A DNA stretch of 64,000 nucleotides from Begonia masoniana (taxonomy: Eukaryota; Streptophyta; Magnoliopsida; Cucurbitales; Begoniaceae). This document shows, piece after piece, positions 10,640-22,571 of the stretch. The notes beneath the pieces were generated by a model that was not told where the DNA came from, made no database searches, and saw nothing but the letters and a program-made list of their open reading frames with translations. The stretch spans positions 43,655,646 through 43,719,645 of the forward strand of contig CM039508.1 in NCBI GenBank assembly GCA_022432975.1, written 5' to 3'. Positions within the stretch are counted from its first letter, which is position 1. The number at the start of each line of letters is the position of its first letter. The translations under genes were made by a program, and so were the position numbers.

Positions 10640-11690
10640 AGTTGAAGCCCCTCTGGTTTCTTGCAAACTCTTAAGATACTTAGAACAAGAAGCTGGAGGA
10701 TTTTAATCCCGTCCGAATGATTGGGAAGAAAATAATTGACCGAGGTGGGTTCATGGAGGAGCCAAAGCCTTGTCGCTTGGCCGATCCATCTTCCTTCACA
10801 TTTCTCTGACACCCACGGAGCCTCGAATAGGATATTCACCTCCACACGAGCTAGAAGTACCCAAAATTGCACAACAAACAATGGAAGCATACGAAACCGT
10901 AAGAAAGGGCATGGCCAAATTGATGAAGAGGTATCCGATGAAGCATATGTGGATATTGCGCGGAGGTCCACGTGGGGCCATAATACCAAACTCTGGAGAG
11001 TTTAAGCACCAATGGAGAGATGGGAAACATGGGTGGCAAGATGCAATTTTGGATGAAGTGTTACCTCCAAACTATGTGTGGCATGTTAGAGACCCAAAAG
11101 GCCCTCCATTGAAAGGAGATTTGAAGAGGTTTTACGGAAAGGCTCTGGCCGTGGTCGAAGTGTGCATGCAGTAGTCCCAGAGAGGTATTTGCCCATGATG
11201 AGGCTTGATATTGTTCTCCCTGATGCCGATGAAGCTCGATCAGTTGCTTGATTCCCCGATAGCTTTTCCGGAGAGAAAAAATTGAGTTTGCCAAATGATA
11301 TGTTGGGATACACCGATAATCTCCCTCTCTGTTTTGAATACTTTGCCTCAAAATTGACTTGTTCTCCATGGAAGCTGTTATGAGCACTTTAAATTGAATT
11401 TCTAGGGAAAACATCAGTGGGAATATTTTCTTGGTAGCCAAACACTCCTGAATTTATGGAGTTGGAGAAGCATGACATATAAGCAGAGTGGGTAGCAGGT
11501 TGGAATTTGAAAGATGAAGATTTTGTCAATGGATATCACACCAGGCAGCGTTTTGTCATCACAGGGAAGAAAGAGAGAGCAAGCAAGAGTGCGAAGTCAC
11601 ATCTTCACCTCCCTCATTGGAAGGGAAAATGGTCGGAAGATTGAAGTTAAAATTTTCCGATGTCTCGTCCTGAACACGTGCAATATTTAA
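10640..11690 (+). pseudogene. Intronless decayed coding remnant, product not recognised
   Basis: A conserved-looking reading frame runs 10770-11174 (MSLGRSIFLHISLTPTEPRI, then KLMKRYPMKHMW, GPRGAIIPNSGEF and GWQDAILDEVLPPNYVWHVR). It has the texture of a globular protein. Further coding-like pieces lie in other frames on both sides. Upstream is RYLEQEAGG at about 10670. Downstream are RYLPMMRLDIVLPDADEAR at about 11185, then stops, and AEWVAGWNLKDEDFVNGYH at about 11490. Such frame changes with no plausible splice sites suggest a retroprocessed or otherwise intronless pseudogene. I do not recognise the family and give no function. Confidence 0.5.
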
Positions 11691-12297
11691 CAAAAATTCT
11701 AACAGTAAGGTTTAAATCGTTAATGAGTAATGCGTTGAGATTCGATTTGTCGAAAAGAAAAATAGGATAAGGTCTTTATTGTTAATGACCCTATATATTA
11801 GGGTCTAAATTGTTCTTTATCCTGAAAAAACTAAACATTCTCCTATGAGGCCGTTGATTTTTTCCTCATCGTCCAAAATGCAGCATAATACCAGTTCTGT
11901 AGGATCATAGAATAATTTAACCATCAACGAAATATAACTTATAAGAAACAATAACGAATCACAATTATTTTGCTAGATAAGTCGAGCAAACAACTTCCCC
12001 TAATATGTGGCTAAAATAATAAAAATCCACACTTTAATTTGCTTTGACTTCAAGTCTTTTACAAAATATGGAACGATAATGATTCAATGATTTCTTCCGA
12101 ACCCAATTGGTACGGAATGTTCACCCGGTAAACTATTATCGTGTTCAAAGTCGACCAGAAGTGGATAACGGATATAGCAAGCTCAATAAATCTTAACATC
12201 GTTGCCCATTTGATCGATGGGAAATGACGTGAATAGAGACTGATTTTATATTTAGAAGACAGAAGAGGAATGATGGAAAGAATAAAGCAGTGCTTAC
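11691..12297. other. Intergenic, no recognisable feature
   Basis: AT-rich sequence following the decayed remnant. I looked for the final exon of the methyltransferase pseudogene (a conserved NRYY..FW..RK motif) here on the minus strand and did not find it convincingly. Confidence 0.4.
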
Positions 12298-13188
12298 TTG
12301 CATCATCGACCTGGGATTTGCCGTGTAGGTTGTCGCAATAGTCTTTTCCTTCTGCAGGGATTGAGTAAATCTTTGAGAAGATGATAAGATAAATTGATAG
12401 GCAGAAGAAAAGTAAATCATCCCAGAGTACCTCCAGTTCCAACCCATAATGCATAGCAGTTCTTTTAACATCTTCCAGACTTTGTTCAATCGACATTTCC
12501 TGAGAGCAAAAATAAACTTCAATTTTTATCCTTCAATGGGTATTTTTGGTTGAACTATACAAACCTATCAGCAGCTTACATTCTCTTGCCCATACATATA
12601 TGAGAAGTGGTGTAGTATAGCAATGGACCCAAATTTATCCAAACCTGTCACCGCATCATTTGACACAAAGCATTTTGCCAGAGAAGCGAGAGAGAGAGTG
12701 AGACTTACTCCTCCATCTTGTAAAATTCTTGATATTATCTCAATGTATTCAACAATGTTGTGAGCTGTATCTATGAAGAAACAGGTAACTACTGCGTCCC
12801 ATACTCCTGTAAGTATTATAAGTAAGTATCTTTCATGAGAGACCATTAAAATATAGCGAATGATATGTAGCCGACGGAAAAAGGTGGTCATGGTTGCTTT
12901 CTTACCAATATTGTTTTATTTTTAACCACAATCTGTAAGAAATCAAAAAAAAAAAAAAAAAAATCGCTGATCCACTGAACATTGCCACTCGCCAGCTTGT
13001 TAAATCCATGAGAATAACACAGATCTCGTTCTCTCTGTCCCTATGGTGAACAAAAATAAACACTAGATTTGAGGTAGACTGTAGGCATTGGACCTACTCG
13101 TTTAAATTGGTATTACATTTGGAAATCATAGCAGCTCAACCAATACCTCTTCTGCCCAATCTCTAACAATATTCCTTATGATACAACG

Positions 13189-16100
13189 TGTAAAACCCGT
13201 CAAATTTTAATTTTTGGAAAAACTTGGGTAAATTTTTCGCGTAATTTAGAGTGTAAATTTTGGGATTAATTTCGCTAATTTGCGGTAGAAATCGAAATTT
13301 GAAATTGAATCTCAAAACGGTTTTATTATAAAATAAATAAAAGATTTAAATAAAGTAAATATAAAATAAAACAATTAAATTAATAAATAAAAGAAATAAA
13401 AACATAAAAGGATAAGGTTTCAATTAAAACCTTATCCCTTCACTTTACAGAACCACGAGCAGAAAGAAGAGAGGAGAGAGAGAAAAGGAGAGAGGCCGTA
13501 AGGGAGAGAAGAAGCGCCGACGTCCGATCCGTCTCTGTTCGTCGAGTTTTTGGTGTCAAAATGTTCGTCTCGAAGTGTAGATCAACGTTTGTGAAAGGCG
13601 TTTCCGAAGGTAACCTCTCGTTCTCTCGATTTTTGCCCGAGAAGTTTCGGGTTTTCGTTTTTTTTTTTTAGATCTACGATTTAGGGTTGTTTTTTTCGTG
13701 TTTTTGGTAGGAATCGATTGTAGAGAAGTCGACTAACGCGTTGGAAACGATTTTCGGCGAAAAGAGATTTGGAGGATTTTGCTGAGTTCGAAACTATTCC
13801 TGAGGCGCCACAGTCTACCGAGGATAGTAGGACTCGCCTCAAAGGTATGAGATATTATATTTACTACGTAGTACCTAATCTTACATATAGGTACACTTTT
13901 CACTGATTTATACTGCCTATTGGATTTTAGATGCCATGTTTTACTTGTCTTTGCCGACGGGCTGTATTTGAGATTTGTCATGGGATTGGTCATTGTTTGG
14001 CATGCAGATGGTTTTATACCTGCATTAGATATTGTACATGTATTGATTTTCTGTTGTGCCATTTGGAGTTGATACTGGAGGTAACCGTCTGACACTCTTA
14101 GCTGGGCCCATATGCTAAGAGTATCAGGGGGTTTTGCCTAGTGGTTGTGGTACTCCCCACGCTTGTTTAGATAGGGTACGCCCCCTGAGAATAGGTGGAA
14201 TGTAGGGTACGCCCCCCTGAGAATAGGCGGAATGTAGGGTACGTCCCATGAGAATAGGCGGAATGGGCTCGGAGTATGCTCGCCCAGTTACCTGACCTGG
14301 CCAGTGTCTGTTCGTTGCTACCCCGATATTATAAATCCACTGCGTGGTCCCCTTGGGCCCAGGGCTGAGTGGTTCGTCCCTCCTGGTGTGCCTTAGCGCG
14401 TGTGTCCCGGTGGTCCAGGGCTGAGTGGTTCGTCCCTCCTGGTGGTTGACCTTTTCTCTTCTCCCTATGAGGCCCTGCCTGGTGTTATCGCGGCCTTTCT
14501 ATGAAGGGTTCACCCCCTGCTAATAGGTGAAGGGTACACTCCCTGCTAATAGGTGAAGGTACACCCCTGTGAAGGGTACACCCCCTGCGAATAGGTGAAG
14601 GGTACACCCCCTGCGAATAGGTGAAGGGTACACCCCCTGCGAATAGGTGAAGGGTACACCCCCTGCTAATAGGTGAAGGGTACACCCCCTGCGAATAGGT
14701 GAAGGGTACACCCCCTGCTAATAGGTGAAGGGTACACCCCCTGCTAATAGGTGAAGGGTACACCCCCTGCGAATAGGTGAAGGGTACACCCCCTGCGAAT
14801 AGGTGAAGGGTACACCCCCTGCTAATAGGTGAAAGGTTCACCCCCTGCTAATAGGTGAAGGGTACACCCCCTGCTAATAGGTGAAGGGTACACCCCCTGC
14901 TAATAGGTGAAGGGTACACCCCCTGCGAATAGGTGAAGGGTACACCCCCTGCTAATAGGTGAAGGGTACACCCCCTGCGAATAGGTGAAGGGTACACCCC
15001 CTGCGAATAGGTGAAGGGTACACCCCCTGCTAATAGGTGAAGGGTACACCCCCTGCGAATAGGTGAAGGGTACACCCCCTGCTAATAGGTGAAGGGTACA
15101 CCCCCTGCGAATAGGTGAAGGGTACACCCCCTGCTAATAGGTGAAGGGTACACCCCCTGCGAATAGGTGAAGGGTACACCCCCTGCTAATAGGTGAAGGG
15201 TACACCCCCTGCTAATAGGTGAAGGGTACACCCCCTGCTAATAGGTGAAGGGTACACCCCCTGCTAATAGGTGAAGGGTACACCCCCTGCTAATAGGTGA
15301 AGGGTACACCCCCTGCTAATAGGTGAAGGGTACACCCCCTGCGAATAGGTGAAGGGTACACCCCCTGCGAATAGGTGAAGGGTACACCCCCTGCTAATAG
15401 GTGAAGGGTACACCCCCTGCTAATAGGTGAAGGGTACACCCCCTGCTAATAGGTGAAGGGTACACCCCCTGCGAATAGGTGAAGGGTACACCCCCTGCTA
15501 ATAGGTGAAGGGTACACCCCCTGCGAATAGGTGAAGGGTACACCCCCTGCTAATAGGTGAAGGGTACACCCCCTGCTAATAGGTGAAGGGTACACCCCCT
15601 GCTAATAGGTGAAGGGTACACCCCCTGCTAATAGGTGAAGGGTACACCCCCTGCTAATAGGTGAAGGGTACACCCCCTGCTAATAGGTGAAGGGTACACC
15701 CCCTGCTAATAGGTGAAGGGTACACCCCCTGCTAATAGGTGAAGGGTACACCCCCTGCGAATAGGTGAAGGGTACACCCCCTGCTAATAGGTGAAGGGTA
15801 CACCCCCTGCGAATAGGTGAAGGGTACACCCCCTGCTAATAGGTGAAGGGTACACCCCCTGCGAATAGGTGAAGGGTACACCCCCTGCGAATAGGTGAAG
15901 GGTACACCCCCTGCGAATAGGTGAAGGGTACACCCCCTGCGAATAGGTGAAGGGTACACCCCCTGCGAATAGGTGAAGGGTACACCCCCTGCTAATAGGT
16001 GAAGGGTACACCCCCTGCTAATAGGTGAAGGGTACACCCCCTGCGAATAGGTGAAGGGTACACCCCCTGCTAATAGGTGAAGGGTACACCCCCTGCTAAT

Positions 16101-17117
16101 AGGTGAAGGGTACACCCCCTGCTAATAGGTGAAGGGTACACCCCCTGCTAATAGGTGAAGGGTACACCCCCTGCTAATAGGTGAAGGGTACACCCCCTGC
16201 TAATAGGTGAAGGGTACACCCCCTGCTAATAGGTGAAGGGTACACCCCCTGCTAATAGGTGAAGGGTACACCCCCTGCGAATAGGTGAAGGGTACACCCC
16301 CTGCTAATAGGTGAAGGGTACACCCCCTGCGAATAGGTGAAGGGTACACCCCCTGCTAATAGGTGAAGGGTACACCCCCTGCTAATAGGTGAAGGGTACA
16401 CCCCCTGCGAATAGGTGAAGGGTACACCCCCTGCGAATAGGTGAAGGGTACACCCCCTGCGAATAGGTGAAGGGTACACCCCCTGCTAATAGGTGAAGGG
16501 TACACCCCCTGCGAATAGGTGAAGGGTACACCCCCTGCGAATAGGTGAAGGGTACACCCCCTGCTAATTGGTCCCCCCCTCCCCCCCACCCCCCCAATCG
16601 TCATGGTGAGGGGTTATGGGACCTCTCCTAGATGGAGTCTCTTGTCTTTCCCTGGCAAGACCCTGTCTAGTGTTATCTCGGCCCTTCTAGGGGTATTGCA
16701 CTGATCGTCCTAGCGTGACTTATTCTTCCTGTCTATACGCCCCATTATGTAGAATAGTGGTAGGTATAACATCTTATACTGAGTTTGTCACTCACCTTAT
16801 CGACTTTCCCTTTTTAGGAAGCAAGGCTAGGAAGTGAGCTCTATCCTGTTGGTTTCCCTTGAGTCTCACCTTTTATTTTGGCAGCTTTACATAGTATGTT
16901 AATGAACATTTGAGATTGTACCTTACTTTGGCATGTAATTATATTTCCATTTATCTTGTATTTCTGCTATTGTTTGTACTCTCCTATGTTTGTTGCTTCG
17001 AGGAGGTTCTGGATAAGCGTTAAACTTCCGCACTTAGCCTTAGGTTAGACGGTGGACCTCCTTGAGGTTGATCGTATAACCTGGCGTTTCTGTTAGGCCC
17101 TCTCCCGGGTCGTGACA
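13189..17117 (+). repeat. 5' LTR of the gypsy element (3929 bp)
   Basis: Begins TGTAAAACCCGTC and ends CGGGTCGTGACA. A transcribed leader with splice-like sites is suggested: CGAAG|GTAACC near 13607, TTGGTAG|GAATCG near 13710, CTCAAAG|GTATGAG near 13842 and TTTTTAG|GAAGC near 16817. If the last pair were used, the whole minisatellite would be spliced out of the transcript. That is inference. A 31-bp GGGTACGCCCC..GAATAGG repeat (three copies) lies at 14172-14250. Confidence 0.92.
14504..16567. repeat. 26-bp minisatellite of the 5' LTR, about 79 copies
   Basis: The unit is GAAGGGTACACCCC plus CTGC(T/G)AATAGGT. Nearly all copies read GGGTACACCC, and the T/G position (CTGCTAAT versus CTGCGAAT) alternates irregularly along the array, giving a readable variant pattern. 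The period is not a multiple of three but gives open frames in all phases, which are not genes. The array ends in a C-rich junction at 16567-16600 where about 240 bp present in the 3' LTR (about 21165-21400) is missing. Confidence 0.97.
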
Positions 17118-18516
17118 GAAATTTTTGGTATCAGAGCAGAAGGTTCCATGGTCCTCTTAGTGACAAATGTTTGAGAACAAGTATAAGCAGTTAGTAGAAT
17201 ACATGTGGTGAATGATTAATGAAAAATGCTAATGTGGTACGATCTCTTGTTCTTCCGAAGTGTTGCAATGCTATGAGGTAGAGTTCCTCATAATATTGAC
17301 TAGTACCCTAGCTCAATTTCTGCTCTAGTGGAGGCTTTGCGGAACTGGGTGAGCGGTGCTCTAGTTCCACCTCCGATTCTAGTTTCTACCCCTGATCCTA
17401 CCCCTACTTCAACGACCTCCAGAGGGGTATATTTTCGAGTTTCCAATCAACTCTACCCTCTAGCCTTTGTGGGAGGCCGCTAGGCGTTGGTGGACAGCCC
17501 TCCGTAGTCAGTATGATGTCGATGCCATTGGATGGGGTGAGTTTATTTCTCTGTTTCGGAGTCAGTTCAGTAGCAGAGAGTATCGGGGTGTTATGACTAG
17601 AGGGTATTATGAGCTGGTTTAGGGGTCCATGTCGGTGGCATTGCTGTAACCGTTTCATCCTCTTGTTGCCCTACTCCGGAGGAGTCATTGTGGAGACTCA
17701 TTTCTTTTTGAATACTCCGTTGGGTGACAGGAGTGGAGTTGCGTATATCTGCAGATCAGTTTGTGTGATGATCGTCGATTGTCAGTTTTCAGCCGATCTT
17801 ATCGTTTCGCCTATAGGGCAGTTTGATGTTATTGTGGGTTGTGATTGGCTGATGAAGTATCGTGCGATAGTTGATTGCCACTTGAGGCGGGTCACAGTTA
17901 CCTCGAAGTCTGGCAGAGTTGTTGCCTGTCACCGAGGTCCTTGTGTGGAGATTGTAAACTCCATGTTTCAGGTATGTTTCCGAGGCAGGAGTGGATTGGA
18001 ACAGTTTGGAGGATTTTGGTCGATGGACCTAGACCTTGAAACCGCGGTGTTAGAGATTGATGTCTCAGTTGTCAGGGAGTATGATAACATCTTTCCTGAT
18101 GAGCTACCGGATTTACCTCCAGATAGAGAGATTGAGTTTTATATCGATCTCGTTCCAGGGGCTACTCCAGTTTCTATCTCTGCCTACAGGATGACACCCG
18201 CCGAGTTAGTTGAGCTGCGTAAGCAGTTAGATGATCTGCAGAGTTGAGGGTTTATCTGGGAGAGTACGTCGCCTTGGGGACTTTGTCTTTGTGAAGGTTC
18301 TTCCTCCTCGTGGTGCCAGCACAAATTTTGGGACGCGAGCTTCGGCGTTTTCGACGTCGGGAGGCTCCTTTTGTTCTGGTGTGATGGAGGAACCACACAG
18401 ACAAAGAAGCTACATGGGAGCTGAAGTCCGAGATGGCGAGGGAGTACCCCAACCTTTTCTATGATATGTAGTTGAGGCGAATTTCGAGGACGAAATTCAT
18501 AAAAAGGGGGAAAATA
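17118..18516 (+). pseudogene. Remnant gypsy gag-pol, internally deleted
   Basis: Pieces of the polyprotein in order, with frame breaks. A Gag core piece lies at about 17455-17600 (RWWTALRSQYDVDAIGWGEF). A protease-linked segment follows at 17609-17900 (FDVIVGCDWLMKYRAIVDC); the catalytic DSG/DTG is not visible. Next is the start of reverse transcriptase at 18060-18247 (FPDELPDLPPDREIEF, then AYRMTPAELVELRKQLDDL), ending in a stop just before GFIWESTSPWG. The tail of the polyprotein (FVKVLPPRG near 18287 and TWELKSEMAREYPNLF near 18412) follows directly. The RT core, RNase H and integrase core are missing, so mobilisation would need another element's proteins. Confidence 0.85.
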
Positions 18517-21500
18517 TGTAAAACCCGTCCAATTTTAATTTTTGGAAAAACTTGGGTAAATTTTTCGCGTAATTTAGAGTGTAAATTTTGGGATTAATTT
18601 CGCTAATTTGCGGTAGAAATCGAAATTTGAAATTGAATCTCAAAACGGTTTTATTATAAAATAAATAAAAGATTTAAATAAAGTAAATATAAAATAAAAC
18701 AATTAAATTAATAAATAAAAGAAATAAAAACATAAAAGGATAAGGTTTCAATTAAAACCTTATCCCTTCACTTTACAGAACCACGAGCAGAAAGAAGAGA
18801 GGAGAGAGAGAAAAGGAGAGAGGCCGTAAGGGAGAGAAGAAGCGCCGACGTCCGATCCGTCTCTGTTCGTCGAGTTTTTGGTGTCAAATGTTCGTCTCGA
18901 AGTGTAGATCAACGTTTGTGAAAGGCGTTTCCGAAGGTAACCTCTCGTTCTCTCGATTTTTGCCCGAGAAGTTTCGGGTTTTCGTTTTTTTTTTTAGATC
19001 TACGATTTAGGGTTGTTTTTTTCGTGTTTTTGGTAGGAATCGATTGTAGAGAAGTCGACTAACGCGTTGGAAACGATTTTCGGCGAAAAGAGATTTGGAG
19101 GATTTTGCTGAGTTCGAAACTATTCCTGAGGCACCACAGTCTACCGAGGATAGTAGGACTCGCCTCAAAGGTATGAGATATTATATTTACTACGTAGTAC
19201 CTAATCTTACATATAGGTACACTTTTCACTGATTTATACTGCCTATTGGATTTTAGATGCCATGTTTTACTTGTCTTTGCCGACGGGCTGTATTTGAGAT
19301 TTGTCATGGGATTGGTCATTGTTTGGCATGCAGATGGTTTTATACCTGCATTAGATATTGTACATGTATTGATTTTCTGTTGTGCCATTTGGAGTTGATA
19401 CTGGAGGTAACCGTCTGACACTCTTAGCTGGGCCCATATGCTAAGAGTATCAAGGGATTTTGCCCAGTGGTTGTGGTACTCCCCACGCTTGTTTGGATAG
19501 GGTACGCCCCATGAGAATAGGTGGAATGTAGGGTACGCCCCCCTGAGAATAGGCGGAATGTAGGGTACGCCCCCTGAGAATAGGCGGAATGGGCTCGGAG
19601 TATGCTCGCCCAGTTACCTGACCTGGCCAGTGTCTGTTCGTTGCTACCCCAGTATTATAAATCCACTGCGTGGTCCCCTTGGGCCAGGGCTGAGTTGTTC
19701 GTCCCTCCTGGTGTGCCTTAGCGCGTGTGTCCCGGTGGTCCAGGGCTGAGTGGTTCGTCCCTCCTGGTGGTTGACCTTTCTCTTCTCCCTATGAGGCCCT
19801 GCCTGGGTGTTATCGCGGCCTTTCTATGAAGGGTTCACCCCCTGCTAATAGGTAAAGGGTACACCCCCTGCTAATATGTGAAGGGTACACCCCCTGCTAA
19901 TAGGTGAATGGTTCACCCCTGCTAATAGGTGAAGGTTCACCCCTGCTAATAGGTGAAGGGTATACCCCCTGCTAATAGGTGAAGGGTATACCCCCTGCTA
20001 ATAGGTGAAGGGTATACCCCCTGCTAATAGGTGAAGGGTATACCCCCTGCTAATAGGTGAAGGGTATACCCCCTGCTAATAGGTGAAGGTTCACCCCTGC
20101 TAATAGGTGAAGGGTATACCCCCTGCTAATAGGTGAAGGGTATACCCCCTGCTAATAGGTGAAGGGTATACCCCCTGCTAATAGGTGAAGGGTATACCCC
20201 CTGCTAATAGGTGAAGGGTATACCCCCTGCTAATAGGTGAAGGGTATACCCCCTGCTAATAGGTGAAGGGTATACCCCCTGCTAATAGGTGAAGGGTATA
20301 CCCCCTGCTAATAGGTGAAGGGTATACCCCCTGCTAATAGGTGAAGGGTATACCCCCTGCTAATAGGTGAAGGGTATACCCCCTGCTAATAGGTGAAGGG
20401 TATACCCCCTGCTAATAGGTGAAGGGTATACCCCCTGCTAATAGGTGAAGGGTATACCCCCTGCTAATAGGTGAAGGGTATACCCCCTGCTAATAGGTGA
20501 AGGGTATACCCCCTGCTAATAGGTGAAGGGTATACCCCCTGCTAATAGGTGAAGGGTATACCCCCTGCTAATAGGTGAAGGGTATACCCCCTGCTAATAG
20601 GTGAAGGGTATACCCCCTGCTAATAGGTGAAGGGTATACCCCCTGCTAATAGGTGAAGGGTATACCCCCTGCTAATAGGTGAAGGGTATACCCCCTGCTA
20701 ATAGGTGAAGGGTATACCCCCTGCTAATAGGTGAAGGGTATACCCCCTGCTAATAGGTGAAGGGTATACCCCCTGCTAATAGGTGAAGGGTATACCCCCT
20801 GCTAATAGGTGAAGGGTATACCCCCTGCTAATAGGTGAAGGGTATACCCCCTGCTAATAGGTGAAGGGTATACCCCCTGCTAATAGGTGAAGGGTATACC
20901 CCCTGCTAATAGGTGAAGGGTATACCCCCTGCTAATAGGTGAAGGGTATACCCCCTGCTAATAGGTGAAGGGTATACCCCCTGCTAATAGGTGAAGGGTA
21001 TACCCCCTGCTAATAGGTGAAGGGTATACCCCCTGCTAATAGGTGAAGGTTCACCCCCTGCTAATAGGTGAAGGGTATACCCCCTGTAATAGGTGAAGGG
21101 TATACCCCCTGCTAATAGGTGAAGGGTTCACCCCCTGCGAATAGGTGAAGGGTATCCCCTGTAAATAGGTGGAATGTGCAGTACGCCCTACGAATGGCTG
21201 AGAGGTCCGCCCATTTTAGTGGTTGATCTTTTCTCTTTCCTATGAGACCCTGCATGATGTGCCCTAATGCCTGCCCCGGTGGCCCACAGGGAGTGGTTAT
21301 CCAACCCCTTCTGGCTTGGTAAGTCCATTGGGCGGTTTCCGCGATGGCCCACGAAAAGTGGTTATTGGATCCCTCCTGGTTTGGGAAAATCATTGCGCGG
21401 TTTCCCCCCCCCCCCCAATCGTCATGGTGAGGGGTTATGGGACCTCTCCTAGATGGAGTCTCTTGTCTTTCCCTGGCAAGACCCTGTCTAGTGTTATCTC

Positions 21501-21938
21501 GGCCCTTCTAGGGGTATTGCACTGATCGTCCTAGCGTGACTTATTCTTCCTGTCTATACGCCCCATTATGTAGAATAGTGGTAGGTATAACATCTTATAC
21601 TGAGTTTGTCACTCACCTTATCGACTTTCCCTTTTTAGGAAGCAAGACTAGGAAGTGAGCTCTATCCTGTTGGTTTCCCTTGAGTCTCACCTTTTATTTT
21701 GGCAGCTTTACATAGTATGTTAATGAACATTTGAGATTGTACCTTACTTTGGCATGTAATTATATTTCCATTTATCTTGTATTTCTGCTATTGTTTGTAC
21801 TCTCCTATGTTTGTTGCTTCGAGGAGGTTCTGGATAAGCGTTAAACTTCCGCACTTAGCCTTAGGTTAGACGGTGGACCTCCCTGAGGTTGATCGTATAA
21901 CCTGGCGTTTCTGTTAGGCCCTCTCCCGGGTCGTGACA
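18517..21938 (+). repeat. 3' LTR of the gypsy element (3422 bp)
   Basis: Same ends as the 5' LTR and nearly identical outside the minisatellite. Small differences include GTCCAATT versus GTCAAATT at the start, A- and T-run lengths, and GAGGCACC versus GAGGCGCC. It keeps about 240 bp (about 21165-21400) that the 5' LTR has lost. The shorter overall length comes from the smaller minisatellite. Confidence 0.92.
19836..21170. repeat. 26-bp minisatellite of the 3' LTR, about 51 copies
   Basis: The unit is GAAGGGTATACCCC plus CTGCTAATAGGT. Almost every copy has GGGTATACCC, a perfect 10-bp palindrome, where the 5' LTR has GGGTACACCC, and the CTGCTAAT form is nearly fixed. A few edge copies read GGTTCACCC. 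The array is more homogeneous than that of the 5' LTR. Confidence 0.97.
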
Positions 21939-22571
21939 CAACGCACCTGTGAAGAGGAGAAACAAATCTTGCTAAAAATGCAAAGTTCATAAACAATGTT
22001 TCATACAACTAATTGAAGAGAAAGTCCAAGTGAACCTTATCAACATCCACTAAAGGAACATTCAGCTGAAATGATGGACCCAACCATTCTCGAGATGATG
22101 GCGCTATCTACATATTATACAATGCAAATACTGTAATGTCAATATGGAAATTTCACTGTCACGGTTAAATGAGTATAACTGAGATTTTAACAAAGACACA
22201 AAAGCAAAGAAACATTGTAATCAATAATGTGGAAGTCTGCATCATTGAGTATTTACTTATTTCAGACCCATATTAAAATGAAAAAAGAACACTTTACATT
22301 TCCAATAGAATCAGTAACATCATTTCCATCCTGTTTGTTCCTCTCTTTGCTAAAACATGGGGGATGGTTCCCACTAATAGAATCACAGCGAGATTCAAAT
22401 TGCTCTCTCGGCAACAGCATTGATCTGATTGGTTGTGGAACATTCTTCCACTTGTTGACACAGGCAAACAAGCACAGTCATTCCCATCTCTAGAGGATGG
22501 ATGATGTCCATGGGAATGAGAATCTTCACAAATGCCTACATCTTGACCCTGTCAAATGGAGGTTCAAAAGC

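Larger units (their letters stand above)
13189..21938 (+). mobile_element. Ty3/gypsy LTR retrotransposon, internally deleted, probably Tekay/Del-like
   Basis: A complete insertion with 5-bp target duplication CAACG (13184-13188 and 21939-21943). It has two TG..CA LTRs (13189-17117 and 18517-21938), a primer-binding site TGGTATCAGAGC at 17126-17137 complementary to initiator Met tRNA, and a polypurine tract AAAAAGGGGGAAAA at 18501-18514 preceded by a CGAGGACGAAATTC motif common in this clade. The internal region is only 1.4 kb, so the element is non-autonomous. Outside the minisatellites the LTRs differ by only a few bases over the first 900 bp that I compared, so insertion looks recent. Confidence 0.93.
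12298..22571 (-). pseudogene. Carnosine N-methyltransferase (N2227 family) pseudogene, split by a retrotransposon
   Basis: The intact family methylates carnosine-like dipeptides using S-adenosylmethionine; plants have one or two copies. Minus-strand exon remnants with recognisable splice borders lie at 22571-22298 (AFEPPFD..), 22107-22036 (..FQLNVPLVDVDK), 21946-21944 plus 13188-13147 (VRCIIRNIVRDWAEE), about 13040-12990 (GQRERDLCY), 12806-12709 (WDAVVTCFFIDTAHNIVEYI), 12644-12580 (VWINLGPLLY..), 12499-12431 (EMSIEQSLEDVKRTAMHYG) and 12351-12298 (KEKTIATTYTANPRSMMQ). Damage: no first exon and no last exon found; the middle of the SAM-binding region is lost after GQRERDLCY; a one-base deletion follows AFEPPFD; about four extra bases (TACA) shift frame after GPLLY; and a gypsy-type element (13189-21938) sits inside the VRCII exon with duplication CAACG. 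It is not expected to make a functional enzyme. Confidence 0.87.

Noticed and set aside
13733..14095. 120-codon minus-strand frame, repeated at 19059-19421
   Set aside because: Same LTR sequence in both copies of the gypsy element, antisense to the leader, with no recognisable domain.
14485..16604. Several repetitive reading frames of 60-127 codons on the minus strand (YSQGVYPSPI-type repeats)
   Set aside because: They are read-through of the 26-bp LTR minisatellite, open in all phases because the unit lacks stops in that orientation; not genes.
14504..21170. Possible CRISPR array
   Set aside because: Units are directly adjacent 26-bp repeats with no unique spacers, inside plant LTRs.
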